Assembly: GCA_019055375.1 (NCBI GenBank)
Contig: JAHQIW010001543.1
Location: forward strand, 1 to 64,000
Reading direction: 5' to 3'
DNA from: Parelaphostrongylus tenuis
Lineage: Eukaryota; Nematoda; Chromadorea; Rhabditida; Metastrongylidae
Length of the DNA stretch: 64,000 bases
Shown here: one piece after another, positions 24,375 to 35,460 of the stretch
Position numbering within the stretch: the first letter of the stretch is position 1
Layout of the letters: each line of letters starts with the position of its first letter
Position numbers and translations under genes: made by a program
The notes under the pieces: model-generated
What the model was told of the DNA's origin: nothing
Seen by the model: only the letters and a program-made list of their open reading frames with translations
Database searches by the model: none

Positions 24375-25275
24375 TTTTTCGGGACCGTGGACCCACACCT
24401 TTGCATCTCTGACCCTCAACGTGGCAACGCTGAACGGCCTTCTCCAACCCCTATGTGTCTCTAACCCGCAACGTGGGAACGCAATGGATGTATTATTTTT
24501 TTTTTGCTTCAATTGTGTTATTGTTATTTTCCCAAGTTGCGTTTTATGTAAATATATTCTGCTATCATAAATAGGAAAATAACAACAATAATATGACTGA
24601 AATAACACAATAACACATTCAATGCTCTTCCACGTTGAGGGCTAAAAAAACAGACGAGGTGGAGCAGACTCTCCAACGATGCCTTGCTGGGGGCTAAGAC
24701 GCAGGAAAGATGGGTCAGTGGTACTGAAACGATTATGAATTCCTGCAAAACTGCTGACAGAGGGAAGTGGTCTCTTCCAGCGATCTACCAGGTGGTATGA
24801 CACTTCCAATAGGTCCGAATCGTCCTTCTTCCAGTGGTTCTTCGTGAAGCGAAGTGCCAATGACACACGACTGATCCAGTGAGCAAACGGTATGTTCCGG
24901 AGCGCACTGCGCCAAATTACTCACAAAAATTGCCTTAGTCAAATCACCTTAAAAAGGGGGATACTCCTTCAGTATAAATCTAGCGAACAGTACGGCAATC
25001 TGAGACGACGGAGACAGTCCAATTACTACGTCAGAGATCCTAGAAGGTCCGAAATTCCTGTCAAATACGTCAAAAATGAGATGCCTATGCCATGGGCACA
25101 GTTTCGTGTAAAATATCTAACCCTTACAAAAACCATGGGCCTAATCATCTGCGTCTCTGACACTGTTTCGCGTTACATCTCACAGTGGCACGTTGGGGGT
25201 TAGACGCCATTGTTATACGCAACATGAACCAGTGTTAGAGATGCAGAGGGTTGGGTCCACGGTTCCACAAGGGCT
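24375..25275. repeat. inverted repeat pair of GTTAGAGACGCAGAGG family
   Basis: About 24380-24500 (GTGGACCCACACC, CATCTCTGACCCTCAACGTG) is the inverse of about 25185-25275 (CACGTTGGGGGTTAGA, GAGGGTTGGGTCCACGG). Shorter palindromic copies of the same family occur at about 27330-27480 and 28665-28885. All three lie in or beside the RBFOX-type gene. Confidence 0.6.
24734..24902 (-). other. possible 3' coding stretch of the RBFOX-type gene
   Basis: On the minus strand this reads, in one frame, HEEPLEEGRFGPIGSVIPPG and then SLEETTSLCQQF to a stop; a second frame is also open for about 40 codons after an AG at about 24903. The composition looks protein-like and the strand fits, but the frame that continues from exon 4 (phase 1) is not the better-looking one. 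Weak call. Confidence 0.2.
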
Positions 25276-25318
25276 AACCAGCAAACCTCAGAAAAACCTA
25301 TCGAGGTATGACACTAAC

Positions 25319-25790
25319 CTGTGGTAGTATTTGGAAGATCTTGGCTAGCAAGTCCATATGATGGAGGTACTGGAGACGGCTGAAAGAAAATGTCAGCTTG
25401 ATGAACATTAGGGATAGAAGCTGCATAACCGAAAGCAGGGCTAGAAAGTGCCATGAGTGCGGCACGGAGAGGTTGATTCAACGTTGGAGTGACAAAAGGA
25501 GTCGATGGCACCCCAATGTACAAAAGCAGCAGCGGAAATGATGCTGATAGCCCGACTGGAGATATTGGTATACCACAAGTTAGAAGTGCAGGCTGCAGGA
25601 TATGAGCTGGAAACTGCTGTGGTACGAAAATGTCCGAGTACGAGTACGGCACGCTAAACGATGTAATCGGGTTGACGAGGGCTGAAATACTTGACCGAAA
25701 AACCAATAAATGAATATTGTCGGACGTCAAGTTCAAGAAATAGCTCGCATACATTGCTGATCCAGCTGATTCCGCGCCAGAAGCAGAGCA
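25319..25790 (-). pseudogene. open C-terminal frame after in-frame TAA of RBFOX-type gene
   Basis: It directly continues the frame of exon 4 beyond the TAA at 25791-25793 for 157 codons, to a good donor (CACAG|GTTAGT, exon end at 25319). The chain is rich in Pro, Ala, Ser and Tyr (NPITSFSVPYSYSDIF; FGYAASIPNV), as the C-terminal regions of RBFOX proteins are. Either a single inactivating stop, a base error, or a genuine shorter isoform explains the TAA. I could not draw an in-frame intron that removes it. Confidence 0.5.
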
Positions 25791-28700
25791 TTAAGTTGTT
25801 CCGTCGCCGAATTCAGCATGAAGGAAAGAGTGCGCTTCTATCTGATGGAGTGGCCTGAAGCCGAAAAAGTCTGCAGCATTTTCTTGTGGCAGGACGATAT
25901 TCGGCTCTGGTGGTACTACTGAAAGCGGCGGAAGAGGGCGACTTACAGCAGAATTACGACGAATTGGCATAACCGTCGCTTTTTTGACCTTAAAAAAAAG
26001 AATTTCAGGAGAAAAATCGCTGCAGACTGGTGTAAATGCGGTAACTCATGATGATTGCCGTGACGAACAAATCACAACCATACAACAATGTTGAGCGATA
26101 TGCTTACCTTGAGCCTCAGGCGAGAATTTAACCCTCATCGTTCCCAGGAGCGCGTGCTAATCATTACACTACTGAGGCTCCTGCTCTGCTATCTCTCTTT
26201 TCGCAATACAAGCTGTCGATTCTGTCAGCAACCAACCACTGTCAACGTCGTAAGCATAATCCGACGTTTAACCCAGGTTGAAAGCTTGTTTTAGAACAAG
26301 AGCGATTGCACAACGTGAGTACCAGTAGCGCAGTAGTTGGCGCGCACCCTCGAAAACGGTTTTTACGCCGATTCAACTCCTGCTAAAGGTTCGAGGTTTT
26401 GCATACCACTCATACATGCTACTTTTCGATTACGAAGGGGCAAATGGAAAACCAATCTTATTCGCTGGAGATTAAATTTTCATAGGAGTGTTAAAAACCG
26501 TTCGAAAGCTGAGTCTTCAGACTACAGCCTATGCCGCGGGTTTTCAAAAAGCCTTTCATTAGCATTGCTACAGGAAAAAATTTCTTGCTAGCAGGCACGC
26601 AAATTTTTAGCCAAACAGAGCTCTTTCTTTGCTCTAATTGTAACCATTCGATAGCGTATCGTCTCTGATTCCAACGCTGTGACTGTATCTTGAAGAAACC
26701 GTTTCTCTGCATCACAGCAGATAAAAAAGCTGAGTTCACATAAGGGGAGTCTTTGACTAACTCACGTGCCCGTGCGTGAGGCGGCCACGTGAACTGCTGA
26801 CGCGATACTTCTCTGCGCGTTCATAAACTCGAAAATGCGATGGCCATCGTATCATCGAACGTGGCTACCTCACCCACTCGCACGCGAGTTGGCCAAAGAG
26901 GACATTGGTCGCAGATAAAAAATCATCTTATTATACCTGCTGCGTTTCAGAATAAATGGTCTTTTCAAGATATAAGCACACCGTTGGTTGAGAAACGACT
27001 ACGCTATCGCATTGATTACCAATATTCCAAAGAAAGATCTCTGTTCGGCGAGAAATATGCGCGGCTGCTATTCAAGAAATTTCCTCTGTATCAGCGATAA
27101 AAAAAAAGACTTTCCGAAAATGGCGATGTGGGTTGTAGCCCGAAGTATCAGCTCTGCAATAGTTACTGACACTCCTGTGAAAATTTCCTCTCCAGCAAAT
27201 GAGATCGGTTTTTCATTTGTTCCCTCATATGCGAATAGAACCCATAGACATCAGCATTAGACACATAGTCGCAACATCATGTCAGTGCTAAAAAAGCGAT
27301 TAACCCTTAGAGGATTGTGAGCTACGACCTCTGCATCTCTAACCTTTAAGAGCTACTCTGACAATGGCACCTAACGCCCAGTGTCCTGCGTCTAACAGTG
27401 ATAGACGTCATTAGATGCTCCAATTAGACGCATACGTTGAAGGTTAGAGACGCACGAGGCCGTGGGTCCCCTGTTCCGTACGAGTCAAGCGGTTAACTTC
27501 TTGGTCGTGCACGACCATCACGGGAACGACTTCATCTTCATTGCCCCAATTAGTCGTCGACAACATCACTACTTTTCAATGCAAGACCGCATGCGAATTA
27601 AACCAAAACTTTGGTGCCGGTCTTGCAAGGAAAAGTAGTACTGTGGTCGGCGACTAGCAGAGGCAGAGGAGGCGGAAATCGAGTAGAGCTGGCAAGCCTG
27701 AGTGCGCGAAAGTTAGCCGCTTGAATAAAGAATGTTTGTGAGATTCTGTAATAATACCTCGATAACTCGTCCATTCACTACGATACCATTTAGGGCAGCA
27801 CGTACCGCATCACTACCCTGTTTCGAGTCGAGGGTGACGAAACCAAAACCTTTTAAGCCACGTTCGTTCATTACAACCGTGGCTTTAGAGACATTTCCAA
27901 ACCTGTAGATCGAAAGCTTTACACCAACATCGCTATTGCTTCTAAAATTCTGATTTAATCGAGATTACGGCAGAGAATCACTAACGGCGAAAACATCCGG
28001 ATGAGATTTCGACTTCGAAAGCTGAACGGGATATTGCTCACGTAGACCCTGAAGAAGGCTAAGAAGAGTATAGCTATTATCAAATACTAGGCCCTCTCAT
28101 AAGTTTTTGCACAAGAGCAATAAACGCTGAAATTTCCAACCAGAAGTAAAGTTTCGACGTTACTAAACTTTGATGAAAGATTACAAGAACTAGGCGGAAC
28201 TCTATCAATGTACAAATCAAAATCAAGTAAATTTCGTAAAAAATGCTACCCCCAGCCTCCCCTACTGCTCTTCAGAATTGAATTTCACCAAGTTCGTAAA
28301 TTAGGGTTCCTTGGATATACTGTGATATAACTTGTTCTCTTTCAAGAAATGGGGGCACCGTGGCCGAGTGGTTGTAATGCCGTCGCGGTGCCAGTGGGGT
28401 TTACCCCTTCAACTCTCTCCGGCGGTCAACAACAACGCTTTACGGAACCAGCCTAGCTATTCTCGAGATTGCTAGGAGATCCGCTCAATCAGTACCATAC
28501 GACGTTCATGAGAGGAATCAACGATTTGAATGCTAGATGTATTGGGATCCGCACTGTGAAAAATGCATTATGAAAGTAATAATAACGTACCTAAAAAATG
28601 CCTTTCAAGAAACTGATGGATGACATCTACCATTTCAAGATAATCTTTATCGCTTTCGAGACTATTGACCCAAACCACGCGTCTCTAACCCCTAGAGTGT

Positions 28701-29488
28701 CGTGTCTAATAGTGGCGTCTGACCACTAGCTCCCAGCGTGCCATTCTTAGACACTGCAGCGTGCCCATGGTTTTACGCAACAGCCTATCATTGCTAAGCG
28801 CATCACGCTGGAGGTTAGATGGAATTATTAGACGCAACACGCCGGAGTTAGAGACGCAGAGGTTGGGTCCATGGTTGCGTCAAAAAAAGCATGGAAACTT
28901 TTTTTCACTAATTTTTCTAATTTTTTATCGATTAATAGATTTATGGTTTTAGAATGATGTCAGTTATGTTTCACGAGAGTCAAAATCCAAAATACCTACG
29001 GAAGTACTAGATAGATCAAGACCGGAAGTAGAGTATTCCGGAAACTTTCACTGCCTCGATGTCATTTTGACGTTAATTAAGAAACAAAGAAGATACATCG
29101 GGGACTGATTCTCCTCTTACCTCGGCACGATCAATCGATAACAGTTTCCTTTTATGATTTAGATGATATTATTTGTTGATACAGGTGCTTTCTCGACTTT
29201 TGGTAAAAAAGGCCTTTATTCTAGCTCAAAATACCTCTTTTCGACCTTGTAACGTTAATTAAATCCTAGAAAACACTCAAAAGAACCGGTAGATCACCTG
29301 CAATCTTGGCCACTACGGGCGGCATCAGCTTTGCAGTTGAGCGCCTGAACGCCTTCGACACCACCATCAGTTTTGGCTTCCGTCTGGGCCATAGGACAAA
29401 CTTCCCCGGCTATCACAGCGTCGTTAAGACTCTTCTTGACCGGACTTCCTGTTTCCGGACAAACGACACTTGTGCGTTTAACCTCCAT
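25791..29488 (-). CDS. RBFOX-family RNA-binding protein (Fox-1-like), RRM complete
   Basis: Minus-strand exons are 29298-29488, 27986-28048, 27758-27902 and 25791-25988, with phases 2, 2 and 0 matching at each junction; ATG at 29488 is preceded by an in-frame stop. Reading to the first TAA gives 198 aa. The RRM runs from about residue 64 to 139: RNP2-like VYVSNIPF at 65-72, RNP1 KGFGFVTL at 102-109, and the RBFOX hallmarks MNERGLKGFGF and GRVIEVKKAT. RBFOX proteins bind UGCAUG in pre-mRNA and control alternative splicing in the nucleus. The RNP2 His of vertebrate RBFOX is Tyr here; the three key Phe are kept. The N-terminal exon has no domain I recognise. The C-terminus is uncertain because of the TAA. 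A germline RBFOX relative is also possible. Confidence 0.8.
26100..26250 (-). repeat. SINE-like repeat, minus copy, in RBFOX intron 3
   Basis: On the minus strand it shows GGTTGGTTGCTGACAGAATC, then GAGCCTCAGTAGTGTAATG (A-box-like) and GAGGGTTAAATTCTCGCC (weak B box). It is the same family as 29970-30130 and 43505-43800. Confidence 0.5.
26320..26420 (+). repeat. tRNA-like fragment related to the SINE-like family
   Basis: CCAGTAGCGCAGTAGTTGG is A-box-like and is followed by GATTCAACTCC and GCATACCACTC. The order resembles the end of the copy at about 30040-30125. Confidence 0.35.
27330..27480. repeat. short palindromic repeat in RBFOX intron 3
   Basis: CCTCTGCATCTCTAACC at the left is mirrored by GGTTAGAGACGCACGAGG at the right. 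Same family as 24375-25275 and 28665-28885. Confidence 0.55.
28360..28505 (+). repeat. dispersed repeat with Ser/Leu-tRNA-like A box
   Basis: GCACCGTGGCCGAGTGGTTG looks like a tRNA A box, followed by CAACTCTC...GGTCAACAACAACG and a GAGATTGCTAGGAG end. The same sequence forms the outer edges of the long palindrome (10740, 13402), both arms of the hairpin at 37300-37825, and a copy at 34555-34705. It lies in RBFOX intron 1. Confidence 0.5.
28665..28885. repeat. palindromic repeat in RBFOX intron 1
   Basis: GACCCAAACCACGCGTCTCT at the left pairs with AGAGACGCAGAGGTTGGGTC at the right. Complete member of the same family as 27330-27480. Confidence 0.6.
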
Positions 29489-29660
29489 CGATGGTGAGAA
29501 CTTATGGTTCGATCAGGACAAGGAACAAATCGACGGACACAACACCACAGGAATAGCGCCGAGTCAGCCGAGTCAGCCGGGCGGCCAGTCGCCAGCCAGT
29601 CGCAGAATCAAATGAGACCGCGCGTGCTCGTGCTGCGCGGTGAATGCCCGTGCGATCTAC
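29489..29660 (-). promoter_or_regulatory. GC-rich 5' leader / promoter area of the RBFOX-type gene
   Basis: This is the most GC-rich stretch nearby and sits directly upstream of the ATG at 29488. It contains short repeats (CGAGTCAGC, CAGTCGCCAGCCAGTCGC). A transcription start or 5' UTR here is inferred from position and base composition only. Confidence 0.4.
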
Positions 29661-32059
29661 GTCGATTTCTTTGATCTCCGTGTCTATGGGTCGGTTCTCT
29701 CCTTTTCTTTTTTATTTCATCCTACTCCACTCGTGGTGATAACATAGTGCTCGGGATTCGGCACTTCTTCGATTCAGCCTTGCCTGAAATGACTAAGTCT
29801 TGAAGTGCAAATTCTAACAACGAAATATCTCATTTGTCCTCGTTTGTGGTATACAAACTTATTTCACTGCACTGATTTTTCTCACAGATTAACTTATTCC
29901 ATCGAGTCCTCGTAATCCTTCACACTGAGAACGAACTCGAAAATTTTACCGTATTTAACCGGTCAAACCCATTGAAGATTGGTTGCTGACAGCGATAGGC
30001 TATATAGAAGAAAGAGTGGTAGCAGAGCGGTGGCAATGGTGGTGTAATGGTATTAAGCGCCCCCTGGTTAGGTTCGAACGCGTTTTCAACTCCGTGTGAT
30101 GTGGGATGTTTGGTATACCACTCAACACTCTTAAATTTCTACTAATAAATCTTGCCACTTATATGCGTATTCCACTCAGTAAATAACTCCCAGTCTTAGC
30201 TTATAACATGCATCAATTTGGTAATTTGGCGTTACCCTATATTTTTTTGAAATGTTAGATATTATCAACACTGATCATTTGAATTGAAACTGATACTATC
30301 AATATTTGTTTATAGCCCTTAATATTTGCAGATTTCTCCACCAGAAAGTTACCTTCTTCTGTGTCAACTCGGCGGCTCCACCAGGATCTGGACAGTTTCC
30401 TCCATTGTCTTCTTGAGGACATCTGTCCCATCTCTCAGTAGAGAAGCTTCACCGATTCTTTCGCCACTTCCGGCGTCGTAAAATAGTACAACGTGGCATC
30501 CCAAAGATCGTTTCATTTTTATCTATCTTCATATTATTTATTTCTCTGTTGCAAAAATTTGTGTATGCGTTGGATTTCTTTCTCTTCCCTGTCCACATGA
30601 TTTCGTGCATACTTGTATCGAATGGAATTTTCTTCACTGGTTTTTTTCTTTTTTTTTTAGATGGATCTAGTGGGCTGATGGTGTATGTCACAAGATAGTA
30701 GCAAATTGTGACGCTTCCGTTCAAGCCTGAGTTGGCTAAGGATATGTAGTTATACAACGTCATGTGAATTCGCAAATTTAGCTCTATTTACTAAGTTTAG
30801 TAAAGAGCAGCATCCGTTTTCGTTCCGTCCCCACTGTCCTCCTTGGGTTAGACAGCATTTCTGAGCTGGATGAGAGTATCTTTTCGAAAATAGTGAGATG
30901 CTAAGGCGTTTTAAGAGCGCCGTGAGTAGCCTCAGTTGCACTAAGAAGAAGAGTTGGAAAGCATGAGCTTCTGAAACAGTAGCCATTCTTGTGAAAATTA
31001 GAATTTTTGCGATAGGTGAGCAATCGCTGAAGGATTATGCAACCTGCCGAATCCCAACTATTAGATCATTTTGTTGAGATACTTCAATAGAACGTCATTA
31101 TACACAGTTTAGTTCGTGCTACATCATTCTTCATACTCCTGCGACTGTCAGTTATAAAAGCAGTTGATTTTTTTATGAATGGCATTGAGGACATGAGAAT
31201 TATGAAAAACAGTTGTGAAGAGCGTGGAAAATCCTAGCACGCTAAGAATTATTTAGGCCAAAATTTCAATAGCCTTACACACTGCTACTCAGCACGTCTA
31301 ATCCTAACCGTCATCAGATCAGTTTTTGGGCTCGCAAAATCCTGCCACAGGCACTACGTGGTAAACTTGATATCTAAGAGTGTTTGATCCCATGGCGCCT
31401 TCTATATATTGTCTCTTTGCCGCTTATCATAAGAAATATAAAAGCTTATTTTTAAAGGTGTTTTCAAAGGACCACACTCTGATACTTTAAACTTGTAAGG
31501 TGTTCAGTAAAAAACGATTCAATCATTGTTTCTGTGCAACGATGCATTTTATAACGGAAATATTGCCTAGGTAAGAGTAGTGATGTTGACGTAGTCATAC
31601 TGAGCTCTACAAGATAGGAAACTGTGTGAATCATATCTTAAGTTATGAACCTTCTACAATGATTCGGTCAACCCGAGGTTGTTGTAGATGTTTTGCTTGT
31701 TAGGCTGACGTTTCGACGTTTTATCGTGCTCAGAGCCGGGCTGTATAGAGTAAATGTCCCATAGGTGGTCCGCTCAACTATGTGGTTGTTCGTTATCCAA
31801 CGAGTCGATTACATGATTGGAGCTTGGCTCGAATAAAGATTTTTAGAGGTTCCCCTTTATATAATACGGATGTTGACGCTATCCGTTAGAGTCTTTTTTG
31901 GAGGCGATGCCTGCTGCAGGAGTCCGTCTTATACACCGATCACACACCTATCTTAATATCAGGAAAAATGATTTTCATGCTCCTAATAGAAGGCCGTGGC
32001 TGGCAAATCTGGAATGGTTGTCGTGCCGTATATTTTGCTGAAAGATGGGTCTGTATGAT
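29661..32059. other. intergenic, one SINE-like copy and one possible exon
   Basis: A SINE-like copy lies at about 29970-30130 (GGTTGCTGACAGCGATAGGC, then GGTGTAATGGTATTA and GGTTCGAACGC). On the minus strand, about 30364-30500 reads GERIGEASLLRDGTDVLKKT and then MEETVQILVEPPS to a TGA. This looks protein-like, but no partner exon could be joined to it. The rest (30500-32059) shows nothing recognisable. Confidence 0.3.
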
Positions 32060-34189
32060 AGAGATAAAATACTTTAATTTGCAGTGAAGTAACAATGGTC
32101 TTTTTCTTCGTTGGCTGAAAATTCTTGACTGACTACAGTATCGTCTTGAAAGAAGGAGAAAGATTTGGCGAGACAGATCGCTCTGGAATTCGGCTGAACG
32201 GCGCGGAGCTCCTTATTCAGTTTCATTGAGCGCTAATAGAAATCCTATAGCAGCGCATAATTCAACACCGCTAATGTGCTTTCGCTTCGCTGTTGATGAG
32301 CAATAAGGATGCAATATCTTACGTGTCAAATCGAAGAACTCTTATTGTATTGAAGGAACAAAAATTTGCATTATCGACTGATAGCGTGGTGTCACCAGCA
32401 AAGAGTCGTGAAGATTTTTCGCAAAAAGATTCAATGGGACGCTTATGAAACCGTAAGGAAAAAATTTCTTAGTTGTCTGCTTTCTTTGGCATTTGTAATG
32501 GTCACTTTATCGGCTGACAATTATAATAGGAATGAATAAGTTTCGACCACTTGGCTTACTATTTCTTCCAGGTACAAAACAGACAGATGTAGTTACTTCC
32601 CGATTTTCTAAAAGATGTGTGTATTTGAGAATGGACCGAGATCACGTTCAAACGAGACCGGATACGCATCTTAGTACTCGTGAAATTGTACAATGTTGTG
32701 AAGGAATTCCGTGCACTTATTCTCTGGACAAAATAGTTTTCTATAATGACAAAGCGTCTATTAGTTTACGTTAAATTAATCTCTTGGACTCTATACTATG
32801 ACACACCAAAAGATGATACTCAGCCACTGTAAATACAAGGTAGAAGGAATAATTGTTGCAAAAAGAAGTTGAACAACACCTAGAACGTTGGAAAGTGTTC
32901 GTATCAGGCTCTGTTTTAAACAAGTGCTGTCAAGCATAGTGGTTTCCAACGAGCTTGTGGAAAAGCGTATTGTGACATTTTTCATTACAGCATGAACAAG
33001 GCAACAATTCACACTATTTCATGTTTCAAATTGGTGCTAGGGAATTCTGCAGAAGGATCATTTCCGTTACCATGCAGAGATTTTTTAAACGAGAAATTTT
33101 TGTTAGAAAAGGACTTTTCACGAGACTATCAATAGTCATTCAAATGCTCAAATCTCGAAGATTCAAAAATGTATTCTTTTTATAAGCTTTCTTGAAACGT
33201 CGTGGCATTCTTTAGAAAATTATGTTTCACACGCGCCGCGCTTATCACACGTATATTTCGCAGACAAAAGCTCTTCCCTAGACTATTAGTAAGCATTCGA
33301 TAGTGTAAGTTTCGACGATTCTAGCACTGTGCTTGTCTTCTGCAAGGACTGTTTCACTGCTTGTAACGAGGAAATTAATTCAACTACAGTGTATAGTGGC
33401 TGTGAATCGGTAGCTGCGATCGACAGATCGCGCAAGCGTGATTCACATTTAGGGTGTTATTTGCTATGTCAGTTTTGAGATTTCCTCCCATTTGACAAAC
33501 AGTCTAAATAGAACCTAAGCCTCTGATGCTCAAAGATCTCTCTTACACGACTTTTCGTGCATAGGTTTGGAATTAGTAGCAGGTTCACTTGGCAGTATCT
33601 AACGAAATTGAAAGGAGTAGACACTAAACAAATGAATAACGGAATCCAGCGATAGCGCGCAGGTGCATGTGAAACATAATGAAACACAATTTTATTTCAT
33701 TATAACGCTGTGGAAACCGTCTTGTTCGAGTAAAAGTGAGCTCCTGAAATTACCGATATTTATGCTTTTGAATGATTACTGGTAGTCTACTGAAGTCTTC
33801 GTCTAGCAAACAAAATCCTTCAAAAATTACTGTCCGATAACGGAAATGATAATAGAGCTTTCAAGAGCTAGCTCAAACCTATCCAAAAACTTTGTGACTG
33901 TGCAACTTTTCTGCATTGCCTGAAATCTTCGGCTGTGTACAGAAGTATCAAGTATCGTATAGGAAGTTCAAGAGGAATGCTGTGACGAATTGCTTAGTGA
34001 AACGATGCGGAACTGCTCTATTCATCGCTAGCCAGAAAGTCATAACATAGGCGATTCGCCACTTTTAAAATACACAAAGTAGAATTTTTTTCTTGCCATC
34101 GTGCTATGCAGCCCCTATCACAGTCTTTTCATTGTGTAAATCCTAGTATCTCCCACATTCTGTTCGTTCTTCATCTTCTTCATGAAAGT
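32060..34189. other. start of duplicated segment U3
   Basis: Aligns with 1-1300 in U1, for example the GACTGATAGCGTGGTGTCACC block near 32376 against 258, and the CAACAATTCACAC block near 33003 against 890. No exon is supported. Confidence 0.5.
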
Positions 34190-34540
34190 CTTAGTATACC
34201 GTTATTTCAGATGTTTTATCAAGACCACGCTCAAATTTCAATAGATTTTTTCATTATTATTTGAGCCAACATGTCATGTGGTCTGGTAAGGGCTCTTCTA
34301 CAGCCCGATACACGTGTTTCGTCCTTACAGACTCGTCAGTCTGGCAGAACCCGTCGTCTTTTGATCTTTTTATTAGTCAATTCTCTCTGCTCTGAGCCCA
34401 CTTTCCCTACGGAGAGGTATCAAAGATGAACGTTCTACACTCTATGCCAAGTGAAATTTTCACTTAACACAGGGTGTCGTACACTCGATTTCTCTTTGGC
34501 TGATATTTTATCATATCACACCGTTATCATTGTCTTGTCT
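34190..34540. mobile_element. palindromic MITE-like element, partial
   Basis: Begins with the family end (ACCACGCTCAAATTTC), reaches the core (GATACACGTGTTTCG) near 34308, then AGTGAAATTTTCACTTAAC and GTGTCGTACACTCGATT. It is the inverse of 22085-22410. Confidence 0.6.
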
Positions 34541-34554
34541 TGTCTTAGTCTTAG

Positions 34555-34705
34555 AATACTGATTGAGCACGTCCTCTTTGCAAGGTCGAGAACAGCCTGG
34601 TTGTGGCATTTCGAGGGTTCTCTGTTGACTGCCGGAGATGTGTTGAGAGTTGGGGATCAGCCTCGCGCAGCGTCAAGCATCATAATCACTCGGCCACGTT
34701 CATCG
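34555..34705 (-). repeat. dispersed repeat with tRNA-like A box, minus copy
   Basis: The order TGATTGAGCACGTCCTC, TTGACTGCCGGAGA, CACTCGGCCACG is the inverse of the copy at 28360-28505. Confidence 0.45.
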
Positions 34706-34977
34706 AATTTATCACAATCTTTTGCTTTACGCATTATCTCAATCTTCTGTAGTTCCGCTCAGATACTGGAAAAAATGTCTTAGATGAAAGTAGTCAATTG
34801 TTTGCCACAAGGAAACAGTTTTTCAAAGTGCGATTGTAACAGCTGCTCAACGAGATTGCGAAAAATAATGTTATTGTTAATGAACATATCAAAATTTCTG
34901 AGAAATTTGTAATCTTTTTCATGAGTAAACTTACAAGAAAAAAAACATTAACTACTCTTTTTAACCTATAGACCACC

Positions 34978-35460
34978 ATTTTCCACGACCTCCTGCCATT
35001 GTTCTACAAGACTCTGGATATGCTCAGAGTATCATTCCGGCTCCTTTGAATCCAAAAACTCTTGGCATGCTTTTCGACTTCATTAAACAATTCAAATCTT
35101 TCATTCAGCCATTTATAAAGTGTTGAACGATCGAAAGAAACTATAGTTGGATAAAGTTCATGCGGATCTTGGCAAGACTTCTTGTGGACAAAGTCAGATT
35201 GATGTAGCTTGTTAAGAACGGTCCACTGCGAAACACCAAACTTTAGCCAAATCATGAGTGCTCGATGAAGCCTCAACATCCGAAGTGGCTTGCAAGTTAC
35301 TTTCATCAAAAACAGATGGTCCACCACAATGATATGTGTCCTTAAGATCAAACCTGAATACTTTATATCACTTGAACCATCTGCCCACAGTCGATTTTGT
35401 CGTTGTACCGGCGCCATCACCATCACTAATCTCATCAGCAACTTTGAGAATCGTTAAGCC
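34978..35460 (-). pseudogene. mariner transposase relic with catalytic core deleted
   Basis: On the minus strand the frames give STVGRWFK, then FDLKDTYHCGGPSVFDE (the linker after the first helix-turn-helix), GVSQWTVLNKLHQSDFVHKK (second helix-turn-helix) and DPHEL. The frame then jumps directly to NEVEKHAKSF and, in another frame, YSEHIQSLVEQWQEVVENGG, the C-terminal end of mariner transposases. The DDD catalytic region is missing, about 200 residues by comparison with the family. It interrupts the U3 flank and is absent from U1 and U2. Confidence 0.75.

Noticed and set aside
28581..28690. alternative RRM first strand (VVWVNSL) for the RBFOX gene
   Set aside because: Its frame does not join the next exon and it overlaps a palindromic repeat; the exon at 27986-28048 fits sequence and phase exactly.
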